Positions 1 to 6,644 of a DNA stretch of 8,292 nucleotides are shown one piece after another. The notes under the pieces were generated by a model. That model saw nothing but the letters and a program-made list of their open reading frames with translations, made no database searches and was not told where the DNA came from. The stretch is from NCBI GenBank assembly GCA_019056875.1, contig DXJA01000409.1:1-8292 (forward strand), read 5' to 3'. The position numbers and the translations under genes are program-made. Position 1 is the stretch's first letter. Every line of letters begins with the position of its first letter. Source of the stretch: Candidatus Jordarchaeum madagascarense. GTDB lineage: Archaea > Asgardarchaeota > Jordiarchaeia > Jordiarchaeales > Jordiarchaeaceae.

Positions 1-27
1 AAATCTTCTACTATTTTTTGGGATAAG

Positions 28-36
28 TTTATATGG
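28..36 (+). promoter_or_regulatory. Archaeal TATA box, probable main promoter of the H4MPT operon
   Basis: TTTATATGG matches the archaeal box A consensus TTTAWATA at seven of the first eight positions. It is preceded by the purine-rich GGATAAG at 21-27, which could serve as the BRE for TFB. Initiation would be expected about 25 bases downstream, near position 57, leaving a leader of about 60 bases before the ATG at 116. A 6-bp inverted repeat lies between the box and the predicted start site. The call comes from consensus matching alone. Confidence 0.5.
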
Positions 37-52
37 TAGTTTAAACAAACTA
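37..52. promoter_or_regulatory. Inverted repeat just downstream of the first TATA box
   Basis: TAGTTT (37-42) and AAACTA (47-52) are perfect 6-bp inverted arms around a 4-base spacer AAAC. The repeat begins one base after the TATA box at 28-36 and ends before the predicted start site. A repressor bound there would block polymerase recruitment. AT-rich palindromes this short arise by chance, so an operator role is a suggestion only. Confidence 0.25.
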
Positions 53-70
53 TGTATGGAGTTTAATGTA

Positions 71-78
71 TTTATATT
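71..78 (+). promoter_or_regulatory. Second TATA-like box upstream of mptG
   Basis: TTTATATT also fits box A at seven of eight positions, but has no purine-rich BRE upstream. If used, it would start transcripts near position 100, giving a short leader for the ATG at 116 or about 55 bases for the alternative GTG at 155. It is a weaker candidate than the box at 28-36. Confidence 0.3.
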
Positions 79-84
79 CACTGA

Positions 85-102
85 AGTGTAGCTAACTACA
101 CT
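85..102. promoter_or_regulatory. Perfect 7-bp inverted repeat ahead of mptG
   Basis: AGTGTAG (85-91) and CTACACT (96-102) are perfect 7-bp arms around CTAA. The repeat sits 6 bases after the second TATA-like box and 13 bases before the ATG at 116. In DNA it could be an operator over the second start site. In RNA made from the upstream promoter it could form a small hairpin next to the ribosome-binding region. No T-run follows, so it is not terminator-like. Confidence 0.35.
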
Positions 103-115
103 AAACTAAGAAGAG

Positions 116-1153
116 ATGAGGGAGAGCATAACAGAAGAAACGAGGAATAGAAAAGTGAAAATAAAAGTAAAGACTCCCAGCAGATTACACTTAACCTTAA
201 TCGACCTCAACGGCTCACTTGGTAGAATAGATGGGGGAATAGGTGTAACACTCGACTATCCAAACGTGGTAATAGAAGCCGAGGCCTCAGATAGCATAGT
301 GGTCGAAGGTGAAAAAGTAGAGTTAGTAGAATCAATTACCAGAAAAGTCATCGACAAAATCTCACCTGGTAACGGTGTAAAAATCAAAATTAGATCCACA
401 ATACCAGAACATGTGGGCTTAGGATCAAAAACCCAAATCTCACTAGCAATAGCAACTGCTATCAACAGAATTTATTTAAGGAACTTCTCAGTCAGAGAAT
501 TAGTCAAAATCGTTGGCCGAGCAGGTACATCAGGCATAGGTGTAGCCGCTTTTGAACGTGGAGGGTTTATACTAGATGGAGGACACACTTTTGGGCCCGG
601 AAAACAGAAAGAAAAATTCTTACCCTCATCAGCGTCACTCGCTCCACCTGCACCAGTAATAATTCGACAAGATGTTCCTGAAGACTGGTTCTTTGTAATC
701 GGAATACCAAACGTAGATAAGGGAGCTCATGGGGCGAGAGAAATAGAAGTTTTTAAAAAATATTGTCCTGTTCCATTAAAAGAAGTTGAAAAACTTTGTC
801 ATTTGGTCTTGATGAAAACTCTGCCCGCGATAATGGATAAAGACATTGAAACATTTGGCGCTAGTCTTTGTGAAATACAAAAAATTGGATTTAAAAAAGT
901 AGAAGTGGAATTGCAGGACCCCGTGGTAAAGAAGCTAATGGAATTCATGATAAAAAACGGAGCGTATGGCTCAGGCGTAAGTTCATTTGGACCCGCCGTT
1001 TATGGATTGGTAAGTGGGATAGAAGCCGCGGAGAAACTAGCCTTAGAAACCGAGCTGTTCCTCAAAAAGCACACCGGAGGATTGGCTTTCGTTTCGGGTG
1101 TAAATAATAATGGCATGGAATTAAAAGAAGCTATTTTATTAGCAAGCAATTAG
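116..1153 (+). CDS. mptG: beta-ribofuranosylaminobenzene 5'-phosphate (beta-RFAP) synthase
   Basis: This enzyme condenses PRPP with an aromatic acid (4-aminobenzoate or 4-hydroxybenzoate, depending on the organism), releasing CO2 and pyrophosphate. The product is the ribofuranosyl-arene phosphate of the methanopterin side chain. It is a cytosolic GHMP-kinase-fold protein that does not act as a kinase. The N-terminal signature TPSRLHLTLIDLNGS is at residues 20-34. The glycine-rich GHMP motif PEHVGLGSKTQ is at 97-107, GRAGTSGIGVAAFERGG at 134-150, and the C-terminal motif NGAYGSGVSSFGPAVYG at 281-297. The length of 345 residues is normal. The coordinates give the longest reading, from ATG. A GTG at 155, preceded by GAGGA at 142-146, would give 332 residues and a start closer to what I recall for relatives, and is at least as likely. 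This is the first gene of the operon, 46 bases ahead of the DUF1464 gene. Family assignment is very secure. Confidence 0.95.
   Translation: MRESITEETRNRKVKIKVKTPSRLHLTLIDLNGSLGRIDGGIGVTLDYPNVVIEAEASDSIVVEGEKVELVESITRKVIDKISPGNGVKIKIRSTIPEHVGLGSKTQISLAIATAINRIYLRNFSVRELVKIVGRAGTSGIGVAAFERGGFILDGGHTFGPGKQKEKFLPSSASLAPPAPVIIRQDVPEDWFFVIGIPNVDKGAHGAREIEVFKKYCPVPLKEVEKLCHLVLMKTLPAIMDKDIETFGASLCEIQKIGFKKVEVELQDPVVKKLMEFMIKNGAYGSGVSSFGPAVYGLVSGIEAAEKLALETELFLKKHTGGLAFVSGVNNNGMELKEAILLASN
142..146 (+). promoter_or_regulatory. Shine-Dalgarno candidate for an internal GTG start of mptG
   Basis: GAGGA lies 8 bases before GTG at 155-157. The ATG at 116 has only AAGAAGAG upstream, which pairs poorly with the 16S tail. 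Starting at 155 removes 13 charged residues and leaves only six residues before TPSR, the usual beginning of the family's conserved core. Confidence 0.4.
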
Positions 1154-1188
1154 CTTTTATTCAATGTCAAACAATTTTTTTATCATTA

Positions 1189-1193
1189 GAGGG
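1189..1193 (+). promoter_or_regulatory. Ribosome binding site that sets the start of the DUF1464 gene
   Basis: GAGGG lies 6 bases before ATG at 1200. The earlier in-frame ATG at 1164 has no such site and sits 10 bases after the mptG stop, so 1200 is the better start. Confidence 0.7.
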
Positions 1194-1199
1194 TTACTA

Positions 1200-2279
1200 A
1201 TGGTTAGAGTCTGTGGAATTGATCCAGGGACTGGGTCGTGGGATTTTGTAGGGTTAGAAGACGGAGAAGTGATTCTGGACACCTCAATTCCCACGAAGAA
1301 TATTGTTTCAAATCCTTCACTGGTAATTGATGTAATAAAATCATTAAGTAACCTAGACTTGATAGTCGCCCCAAGCGGGTATGGTTTGCCGCTCACCAAA
1401 ATTAATGAACTTGACAAAAAAAAATCCTTTCTACTCACATTAAAAAGAGAGGAGGAAAGGAAGCTAATTGGACTAAACGAGGTAATTGAACTCCTTAACA
1501 AGGAGAAAGTAAACGGTTACTTCATTCCGGGAATCAAACATTTACCTACTGTTCCCAAATATAGAAAAGTTGGTAAAATAGACATGGGAACATCAGACAA
1601 ACTCTGCAGCGCGGCACTTGCATTATATGAAGAAGCTGAAAGGCGCCAAAGAGATTATGGTGAAATATCATTTATTCTTGTTGAGATGGGAAGCGGGTTT
1701 ACCGCTGTTATGGGTATTGAGAATGGACGAATAGTGGATGCAGTGGGGGGAGCAGAGGGAGGCATCGGCTTTTTAGCCTGTGGGGGTTTGGACGGGGAAT
1801 TAGCATACTTGTTAGGCAGATTCGACAAAGATCTTCTTTATACCGGTGGAGCCGCATACATAGCGGGTTACGATGGACTAAGCCCCCAAGAATTTGAGAT
1901 CATGGTTGATAGGGATGAGCGGTTCAAACTAGCCTGGGAAGCACTTCTGGAAAGCACCGTTAAGGATGTCGCAGCCATCAATATCTCTGTTGGTGGCACT
2001 CCTCAAATACTTATATCTGGTAGGCTATCAAGATTTGACAAAATCCAAAAAGAACTCAGAACAAGATTGTCAGATTTTGCAGATGTCAGAATGGTTAAGG
2101 GATTTGCTAAAATTGCAAAGGAAGCGGCGCAAGGAGCAGCTTTAATTGCCGATGGATTGGCGGGAGGCAATAACCAAAACTTAGTTGACTCCTTAAAAAT
2201 AAGAGAAGCAAGCGGTACAGTTCTTGACTATATTTATTTTAAAGAGATTGAAGAATTGAGGGAAAGAATTGGAATTTAA
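1200..2279 (+). CDS. DUF1464 family ASKHA-fold putative kinase (COG2441-like, 'predicted butyrate kinase')
   Basis: This archaeal family of about 350 residues has no established function and is named for its resemblance to acetate/butyrate kinases. The product here is 359 residues. Nucleotide-binding hallmarks of the ASKHA fold are visible. Phosphate-1 loop GIDPGTGSWD is at residues 6-15, with D8 in the usual acid position. A phosphate-2-like stretch, LVEMGSGFTAVMG, is at 160-172. An adenosine-type motif, ILISGRLSRF, is at 270-279. A glycine/alanine-rich stretch, AAQGAALIADGLAGG, is at 309-323. No membrane segment is seen. The start at 1200 is chosen because of the GAGGG site and because the glycine loop then follows five residues in. 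The gene sits between mptG and dmrX and overlaps dmrX by 11 bases, so it is co-translated with H4MPT enzymes. ATP-dependent phosphotransfer is likely from the fold, but the substrate is unknown. Confidence 0.85.
   Translation: MVRVCGIDPGTGSWDFVGLEDGEVILDTSIPTKNIVSNPSLVIDVIKSLSNLDLIVAPSGYGLPLTKINELDKKKSFLLTLKREEERKLIGLNEVIELLNKEKVNGYFIPGIKHLPTVPKYRKVGKIDMGTSDKLCSAALALYEEAERRQRDYGEISFILVEMGSGFTAVMGIENGRIVDAVGGAEGGIGFLACGGLDGELAYLLGRFDKDLLYTGGAAYIAGYDGLSPQEFEIMVDRDERFKLAWEALLESTVKDVAAINISVGGTPQILISGRLSRFDKIQKELRTRLSDFADVRMVKGFAKIAKEAAQGAALIADGLAGGNNQNLVDSLKIREASGTVLDYIYFKEIEELRERIGI
2258..2262 (+). promoter_or_regulatory. Ribosome binding site for the TTG start of dmrX
   Basis: GAGGG lies 6 bases before TTG at 2269 and is inside the end of the DUF1464 gene. 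It supports the TTG start and tight translational coupling between the two genes. Confidence 0.65.
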
Positions 2280-3000
2280 AATAGCATGGTGTATAACAGG
2301 AGCAGGACATTTTCTTCAGGAAACCTTTGACGTCTTTCTTAAATTAGTTAAAAGTAACAAAGTCGAGGTCACTACATTTCTGTCATGTGCTGGTGAAGAG
2401 GTGGCACGCGTTTATGGAGTTCTTGATAAACTTGACAAAATTTCCTCGGGAAGATATTATCAAGAAATAATTCTTGAGAGAGATCAAGGTAAGGGATTTC
2501 CCATGGCGGGGAGGCTTGTGAGAGGTCAGTATTTAGCTCTGGTGATTTCTCCGGCAACAGCTAACACAGTTGCAAAGATGGCGTGTGGAATAGCAGATAC
2601 ATTGGTAACCTCTGCTTTTGCCCAGGCGCAAAAAGGAGATGTGCCCGCCTATATTATGCCTACAGATTATAAAGCGGGAATAGTTATGACCAAGCTACCA
2701 GCCATAATAGATAACGGCATTTGTGTGGGATGCGATAACTGTTTGCCGCTTGAGAAATGTCCGAACAATGCAATCAGGATAGTAGGAAAGCCCACTATTG
2801 ATTTGATGCAATGCAGGGGCTGTAAAGTTTGTGTAGGGTTGTGTCCTTATGATGCAATAATTTTTGGAAAGGAAATAAAAAATAGAGTGCGAAAGTTAGA
2901 TGAGGAGAATGTACGTAAAATATCATTACTTGAAGGAGTGATAATCTTAAAACATCCTTCCGAAATTTATGACGCTGTTTCCTCTCTGGATGTGACTTAG
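2269..3000 (+). CDS. dmrX: Dihydromethanopterin reductase (acceptor), DmrX-type iron-sulfur flavoprotein
   Basis: The likely reaction is reduction of 7,8-dihydromethanopterin to H4MPT, the last step of cofactor synthesis, using electrons from a reduced carrier through Fe-S clusters and flavin. The 243-residue protein has two parts. Residues 1-145 are an HFCD-type flavoprotein domain, with the N-terminal loop ITGAGH at 9-14 and the flavin-site stretch SPATANTVAKMACGIAD at 94-110. Residues 150-200 are a 2[4Fe-4S] ferredoxin domain. Its first motif is C152-x2-C155-x2-C158-x5-C164 and its second is C182-x2-C185-x2-C188-x3-C192 followed by Pro. The first motif is two residues longer than usual before its last Cys. 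The start is TTG, supported by GAGGG and an 11-base overlap with the previous gene. The stop is TAG, and the DHPS-like gene continues in the same frame. The related archaeoflavoprotein family (AfpA-like) is an alternative, but the fused ferredoxin and the H4MPT neighbours favour DmrX. Confidence 0.85.
   Translation: MEFKIAWCITGAGHFLQETFDVFLKLVKSNKVEVTTFLSCAGEEVARVYGVLDKLDKISSGRYYQEIILERDQGKGFPMAGRLVRGQYLALVISPATANTVAKMACGIADTLVTSAFAQAQKGDVPAYIMPTDYKAGIVMTKLPAIIDNGICVGCDNCLPLEKCPNNAIRIVGKPTIDLMQCRGCKVCVGLCPYDAIIFGKEIKNRVRKLDEENVRKISLLEGVIILKHPSEIYDAVSSLDVT
2988..2995 (+). promoter_or_regulatory. Ribosome binding site for the TTG start of the DHPS-like gene
   Basis: GGATGTGA matches the full archaeal Shine-Dalgarno GGAGGTGA at seven of eight positions and ends 5 bases before TTG at 3001. 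It overlaps the last codons of dmrX and supports independent initiation at 3001 rather than read-through of the TAG. Confidence 0.55.
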
Positions 3001-4557
3001 TTGAAGGTTTTACTTGTTACGGGGAGGCTGGCTGGGAAATTTGTGAAGAAAGTCGCGTCACAGAGTGATATTTATGTGGACGTAATTGAGTTGCCTGTTT
3101 CAGTAGCGGCTTTTCTATCCCCAGAAATAATAGCTAAACAGTTAAAGAGCAAAATATCCAGAGATTATGATTTGATACTTATTCCAGGACTTGTAAGGGG
3201 AGACACCAGTCTGATTGAGGATGAAATAAAAATTCCCACTTTTAAAGGCCCAAAATATGCTTCTGATATTCCCATGATTCTGAATAATCTAGAAGTTCCC
3301 TTATCAAAAATCTATCCTGCGGATCATATTTTCAAAAAAAGCGGTATAGAGGAATACCAAAGATTTGTTTCACAACTAGAAAAGACTATTGTTGAAAATA
3401 CCAGAAATTTCAAAATAGGAAGAGGAATCAAACCTATTTATGTGGGTCTCAATTTTCCTCCCAGAATTTTGGCTGAAATAGTTGATGCTCCTAAGCTAAC
3501 TTTGGAAAAAATACTTTCGATTGCTAAATACTTCATAGAGTCGGGAGCAAGCATGATCGATGTGGGAGCAGTTTTGGGCGAAGATAATTCTAATAAACTC
3601 GGAGAAATAGTCTCTCTAATTAAAGAAAAATTTTCAGTACCAGTAAGTATCGATTCCCTGCTTCCGTCTGAAATAGAGGCAGGAGTAGAGGCCGGTGCGG
3701 ATCCTATTCTGAGTCTGGATTATGGGAACATAAATGAGTTGAAGCAAATAACAAAGGATGTGGCCGTTGTTTTGCTCCCGACCAATGTAAAGGAGGGGTA
3801 CCTGCCAAAAACAGCTCAGGAAAGAGTTGAAAGTTTGTTGGGTTTGTACAAAGTGGCGGAGAGATTTGGATTTGAAAAGATAATAGCAGATCCCCTCTTA
3901 GAATCTCCTATTAATCCCGGTCTAGCAAAATCCTTGGCGTCCTACTATTTCTTCAGGCAAAGTAATGAATCTGTGCCCATGATGTTCGGTGTAGGAAACG
4001 TTACAGAATTTATGGATGTTGACAGCGTTGGAGTTAATGGTCTTCTTGCTAGCTTAGCGGTAGAACTGGGAGTATCCATCCTTCTAACTACCGAACATAG
4101 TGTAAAAACGAGGAGGAGCGTATACGAACTTGCTAGAACGGTGATAATGGCCTTTCTGGCTTACAAGAAAGAAAAGCCCCTAAAGGATTTGGGACTGAGT
4201 TTATTCAAATCAAAGAGTAAAATAGAATATGTAGAGCCTAGCATCGAGAAAGTTGAGATAATAGAAACAGACATCGCTGAAGAGTCATATACATCGGACC
4301 CAGAGGGGTATTTCAAAATATGGGTTAATCATGAAGAGGGACAAATATACATATTATTTAAAAGTTCACGGTCAGATAGAGAGCTAATGTTTAGAGGGTT
4401 ATCTGCAGAGTCGCTGGGTAAGAGAATTATTTCACTCGGTTTAATTAGTAGACTGGATCACGCTCTTTATTTGGGAAGAGAGTTAAGTAAGGCTGAAACA
4501 TGTCTACTTTTAGGTAAGAGTTATGTTCAAGATATTAATATTTTTGGTGAGGAGTAA
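3001..4557 (+). CDS. Dihydropteroate synthase-like pterin-binding protein (methanopterin type, TIGR00284-like)
   Basis: The expected reaction joins 7,8-dihydropterin-6-ylmethyl diphosphate to the MptG product, fusing the pterin and ribofuranosyl-arene branches of methanopterin. The 518-residue protein is much longer than bacterial DHPS and has three regions. An N-terminal Rossmann-like domain of the DUF6513 type spans about 1-130, starting with KVLLVTGRLAGK. A pterin-binding TIM barrel spans about 145-395, with SGASMIDVGAVLGEDNSNK at 181-199, PVSIDSLLPSEI at 214-225, AGADPILSLDYGN at 231-243 and FGVGNVTEFMDVDSVGVN at 329-346. A C-terminal domain of the DUF4346 type spans about 435-518, including LISRLDHALYLGRELSKAE at 481-499. 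The start is TTG directly after the TAG of dmrX, in the same frame, with a good GGATGTGA site upstream. The next gene, mptA, starts 2 bases after the stop. Family membership is secure, while the exact substrate is inferred from pathway context. Confidence 0.9.
   Translation: MKVLLVTGRLAGKFVKKVASQSDIYVDVIELPVSVAAFLSPEIIAKQLKSKISRDYDLILIPGLVRGDTSLIEDEIKIPTFKGPKYASDIPMILNNLEVPLSKIYPADHIFKKSGIEEYQRFVSQLEKTIVENTRNFKIGRGIKPIYVGLNFPPRILAEIVDAPKLTLEKILSIAKYFIESGASMIDVGAVLGEDNSNKLGEIVSLIKEKFSVPVSIDSLLPSEIEAGVEAGADPILSLDYGNINELKQITKDVAVVLLPTNVKEGYLPKTAQERVESLLGLYKVAERFGFEKIIADPLLESPINPGLAKSLASYYFFRQSNESVPMMFGVGNVTEFMDVDSVGVNGLLASLAVELGVSILLTTEHSVKTRRSVYELARTVIMAFLAYKKEKPLKDLGLSLFKSKSKIEYVEPSIEKVEIIETDIAEESYTSDPEGYFKIWVNHEEGQIYILFKSSRSDRELMFRGLSAESLGKRIISLGLISRLDHALYLGRELSKAETCLLLGKSYVQDINIFGEE
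4549..4554 (+). promoter_or_regulatory. Strong ribosome binding site of mptA
   Basis: GAGGAG lies 5 bases before ATG at 4560 and overlaps the last codons of the DHPS-like gene. It is the clearest plus-strand Shine-Dalgarno site in the window and fixes the mptA start. Confidence 0.8.
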
Positions 4558-4559
4558 AA

Positions 4560-5516
4560 ATGGTACTTCCAGATGTTCAAAACCAAGAGGCATTACTTCC
4601 GATAGGCCTCGATAAAGTAGGCTTGGTTGGTATAGTTAAACGCGTCAAAATCACTCGAGATAAGGATGAATTCATTCTTCTACCTTCAATTTCTGCTTTT
4701 ATAGACCTCCCCCAAAAAATGAGGGGAATTCACATGTCTCGAAGCATTGAAACCATAGAGGGCATAATTGAAGAAATTTCTTACCGTCCTGTACGAAGTA
4801 TTGAGGGCTTTTGTGAAAAACTAGTTAAAACACTTCTCGAAAAACACGACTACGCTTCACAGGCCATGGTCACCATGGAGAGCCCTCTGGTGTTAGATGT
4901 GAGAAGTGGGGAAACAGAGGTAAAAAGGCAAAAGACTTGTAATGTCTACGCTAAGGGGATGGGAGAAAGAAAGAATGGGGAAATTGTTGCAAGAATCTTT
5001 TTAGGAGTAAGTTGTGAAGGGATGACAGTCTGTCCCTGCGGGCAGGAAATCACTAAAGATTATTCAAAAACCATGCTCGAAAAAAGAGCCAGAGAGCTCA
5101 GAATTGATGAAGAAACTATTGACAAAATCCTAAATCTTATCCCTATAGCGTCACACAGCCAAAGATGCAGAGCCAAAATAATGATAGAAACACCCGAAGA
5201 GAATGCAATAAGTATTATAGAACTTACTCGGATAATCGAAGAATCCATGAGTGGAATAACACAAGACGTTTTAAAAAGACCAGACGAAGCGCGTCTAATC
5301 CGAATAGCACACCTGAACCCAAAATTCATCGAAGACACAGCGCGTCAAATAATTTACAGAATCACCCAGAAGTTTGGAAAACTTCCCGATAAAACAGAGA
5401 TAAGCGTTGAAGTGGAAAGTATGGAATCCGTTCATGGCTACAACGCCTTCGCAGCAAAAACCACAACTTTGGGAGAAATAAAACAAACAATAGAACCAGA
5501 ATTACTAAAAAAGTAA
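4560..5516 (+). CDS. mptA: GTP cyclohydrolase MptA (GTP cyclohydrolase IV, FolE2/COG1469 family)
   Basis: MptA converts GTP to 7,8-dihydro-D-neopterin 2',3'-cyclic phosphate, the first committed step of the methanopterin pterin branch. Characterised members need Fe(II). The 318-residue length is typical. Family signatures are PDVQNQ at residues 4-9 near the N-terminus, RGIHMSR at 55-61, GMTVCPCGQE at 154-163 with the metal/active-site region cysteines C158 and C160, SHSQRCRAK at 198-206, and ESMESVHGYNAFA at 287-299 near the C-terminus. The start is fixed by GAGGAG and by the family's PDVQ N-terminus. It is the last gene of the tight five-gene operon. The cyclic phosphodiesterase gene mptB, which acts next, is not in the window. 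The family can also feed folate or queuosine-type pathways elsewhere, but the neighbours point to H4MPT. Confidence 0.95.
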   Translation: MVLPDVQNQEALLPIGLDKVGLVGIVKRVKITRDKDEFILLPSISAFIDLPQKMRGIHMSRSIETIEGIIEEISYRPVRSIEGFCEKLVKTLLEKHDYASQAMVTMESPLVLDVRSGETEVKRQKTCNVYAKGMGERKNGEIVARIFLGVSCEGMTVCPCGQEITKDYSKTMLEKRARELRIDEETIDKILNLIPIASHSQRCRAKIMIETPEENAISIIELTRIIEESMSGITQDVLKRPDEARLIRIAHLNPKFIEDTARQIIYRITQKFGKLPDKTEISVEVESMESVHGYNAFAAKTTTLGEIKQTIEPELLKK

Positions 5517-5579
5517 TTTAACATCGTAAACCATCCAATAGGAGAGGCCAATACCCCATAGAATTGTTATGAAATTCTT

Positions 5580-5586
5580 GGAAGTG
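5580..5586 (+). promoter_or_regulatory. Ribosome binding site for the TTG start of the first nucleotidyltransferase paralogue
   Basis: GGAAGTG differs from GGAGGTG at one base and ends 5 bases before TTG at 5592. TTG 5592 is the first start codon available in the open frame, because a TAG at 5559-5561 closes it upstream. Confidence 0.5.
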
Positions 5587-5591
5587 CGAAA

Positions 5592-6617
5592 TTGGAATAC
5601 AAAAAGCCCATCATTGAGGGAGATTTTATTGAAGACAAAAATAATCTTATTTTCGATGTTAAGGGGTTAATTCATCCCCCGGATAGAGTGATAGCTTACC
5701 TGAGGTACTATCCGGATAATGAAGGTAAAAGGATCAGAAATAATGGTAAAAAGTATGGGAAGGTCTACTCATTAGAGGACAGAGAAAAATATCTCAATGA
5801 ACGTTTCCCGGGTTACATATATTTTGATCCAGTATTCGGTGTGAAACTTGAGGGAGTTCCTAGAAATCAAATAAAGAAAGTTTACAGCCCTATAGATAGG
5901 CTTCAAAAAATTTTATCTCAAGGTTCTACTGATGACTTGGAGAAGGCAGTAATACTTTTTGCAGATACTCTTCAAGAAGAATCGAAAATACCAATGGAAA
6001 AAATGGGAGTGTCTGGATCAGTTTTGGTTGATTTAACACAACCAGACTCAGACATAGACATAATAGTATATGGAGAAAAAAATTGCCGGATAGGATATGA
6101 AGCACTAGGAATTCTATTCAACAAAAAAAAATCTATGATAAAAGCTTACAATGAGGAAGGTCTAAGAAAACTTTACGAGTTTAGAGTCAAGGACACCCTG
6201 ATTGGCTATGATGACTTTGCATTTAGCGAAAAAAGAAAGTATATGTCAGGAGAAATAAACGGAAGAGACATTTTTATAAGATTCCTCAAAGAACCAACTG
6301 AAATATCAGAGAGATACGGTGATGTAAAGTACGTATCGCTAAACAATGCAAGAATAGAGGGAGTAGTATTAGAGGATAAGGAAGCAATATTTACTCCTTG
6401 TAAATACATTATAGAACACATCAAAACCTTGGAGGGAAAAGCCCCCAAAATTAGTGAGATAGTGTCCTACCGAGGACGCTTCTGCGACCAGGTTAGAGAG
6501 AAAGAAAAATTCATTGCCCAAGGAAAAATTGAGAAAGTAACCTCTAAAAGTGAAACTTACTATAGATTAATTTTGGGTGGAAAAAAGGAAGACTTTTTGG
6601 TTGTTAAAAGATTCTGA
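5592..6617 (+). CDS. Archaeal nucleotidyltransferase-domain protein, paralogue A
   Basis: This is a 341-residue protein with a DNA-polymerase-beta-type nucleotidyltransferase core, probably of the COG1665 'predicted nucleotidyltransferase' type. No substrate is known to me. The core motif is G142-S143 followed by D154-I-D156, which fits the hG[GS]...Dh[DE] pattern, with MEKMGVSGS just before. A possible third metal-binding acid is D226 in GRDIFIRF. Before the core is an N-terminal region of about 135 residues with HPPDRVIAYLRYYP at 28-41. After it is a C-terminal region with TPCKYIIEHI at 268-277 and SYRGRFCDQ at 292-300, which keep cysteines C270 and C298. The start is TTG with GGAAGTG upstream. 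It lies 75 bases after mptA, so it could share the operon transcript or have its own weak promoter. The next gene is a clear paralogue, 40 bases downstream. The fold assignment is firm and the function unknown. Confidence 0.85.
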   Translation: MEYKKPIIEGDFIEDKNNLIFDVKGLIHPPDRVIAYLRYYPDNEGKRIRNNGKKYGKVYSLEDREKYLNERFPGYIYFDPVFGVKLEGVPRNQIKKVYSPIDRLQKILSQGSTDDLEKAVILFADTLQEESKIPMEKMGVSGSVLVDLTQPDSDIDIIVYGEKNCRIGYEALGILFNKKKSMIKAYNEEGLRKLYEFRVKDTLIGYDDFAFSEKRKYMSGEINGRDIFIRFLKEPTEISERYGDVKYVSLNNARIEGVVLEDKEAIFTPCKYIIEHIKTLEGKAPKISEIVSYRGRFCDQVREKEKFIAQGKIEKVTSKSETYYRLILGGKKEDFLVVKRF

Positions 6618-6644
6618 CACACGAAGTAGTTCAAGTCACAGTGT

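Noticed and set aside
1175..1181. T7 run between mptG and the DUF1464 gene as a terminator.
   Set aside because: The gap is only 46 bases, no promoter is seen for the next gene, and the genes form one tight series. At most it could cause partial attenuation.
1157..1501. A minus-strand open frame of 114 codons opposite the start of the DUF1464 gene.
   Set aside because: Its translation is Ser/Leu/Ile-rich with no motif, as expected from the reverse of a Lys/Asp-rich gene, and the plus-strand gene is clearly real.
5060..5486. Open frames of 63 to 92 codons overlapping mptA on both strands.
   Set aside because: They lie within a gene with clear family motifs and have low-complexity translations with no recognisable domain and no ribosome binding site that I could see.
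5517..5591. The 75-base gap after mptA, with a CCAATA direct repeat (5535-5540 and 5548-5553) and a GGAGAGG at 5541-5547, considered as a promoter, small gene or terminator.
   Set aside because: No convincing TATA box, no T-run and no hairpin was found. GGAGAGG is too far from any start, and the short ATG frame at 5569 runs only about 33 codons across the real gene. An independent promoter for the nucleotidyltransferase pair cannot be excluded.
6123..6131. A9 runs in paralogue A (6123-6131) and in the DUF1464 gene (about 1415-1425) as programmed frameshift sites.
   Set aside because: Both runs simply encode Lys-Lys-Lys in an intact frame, and no alternative-frame extension with conserved features was evident.
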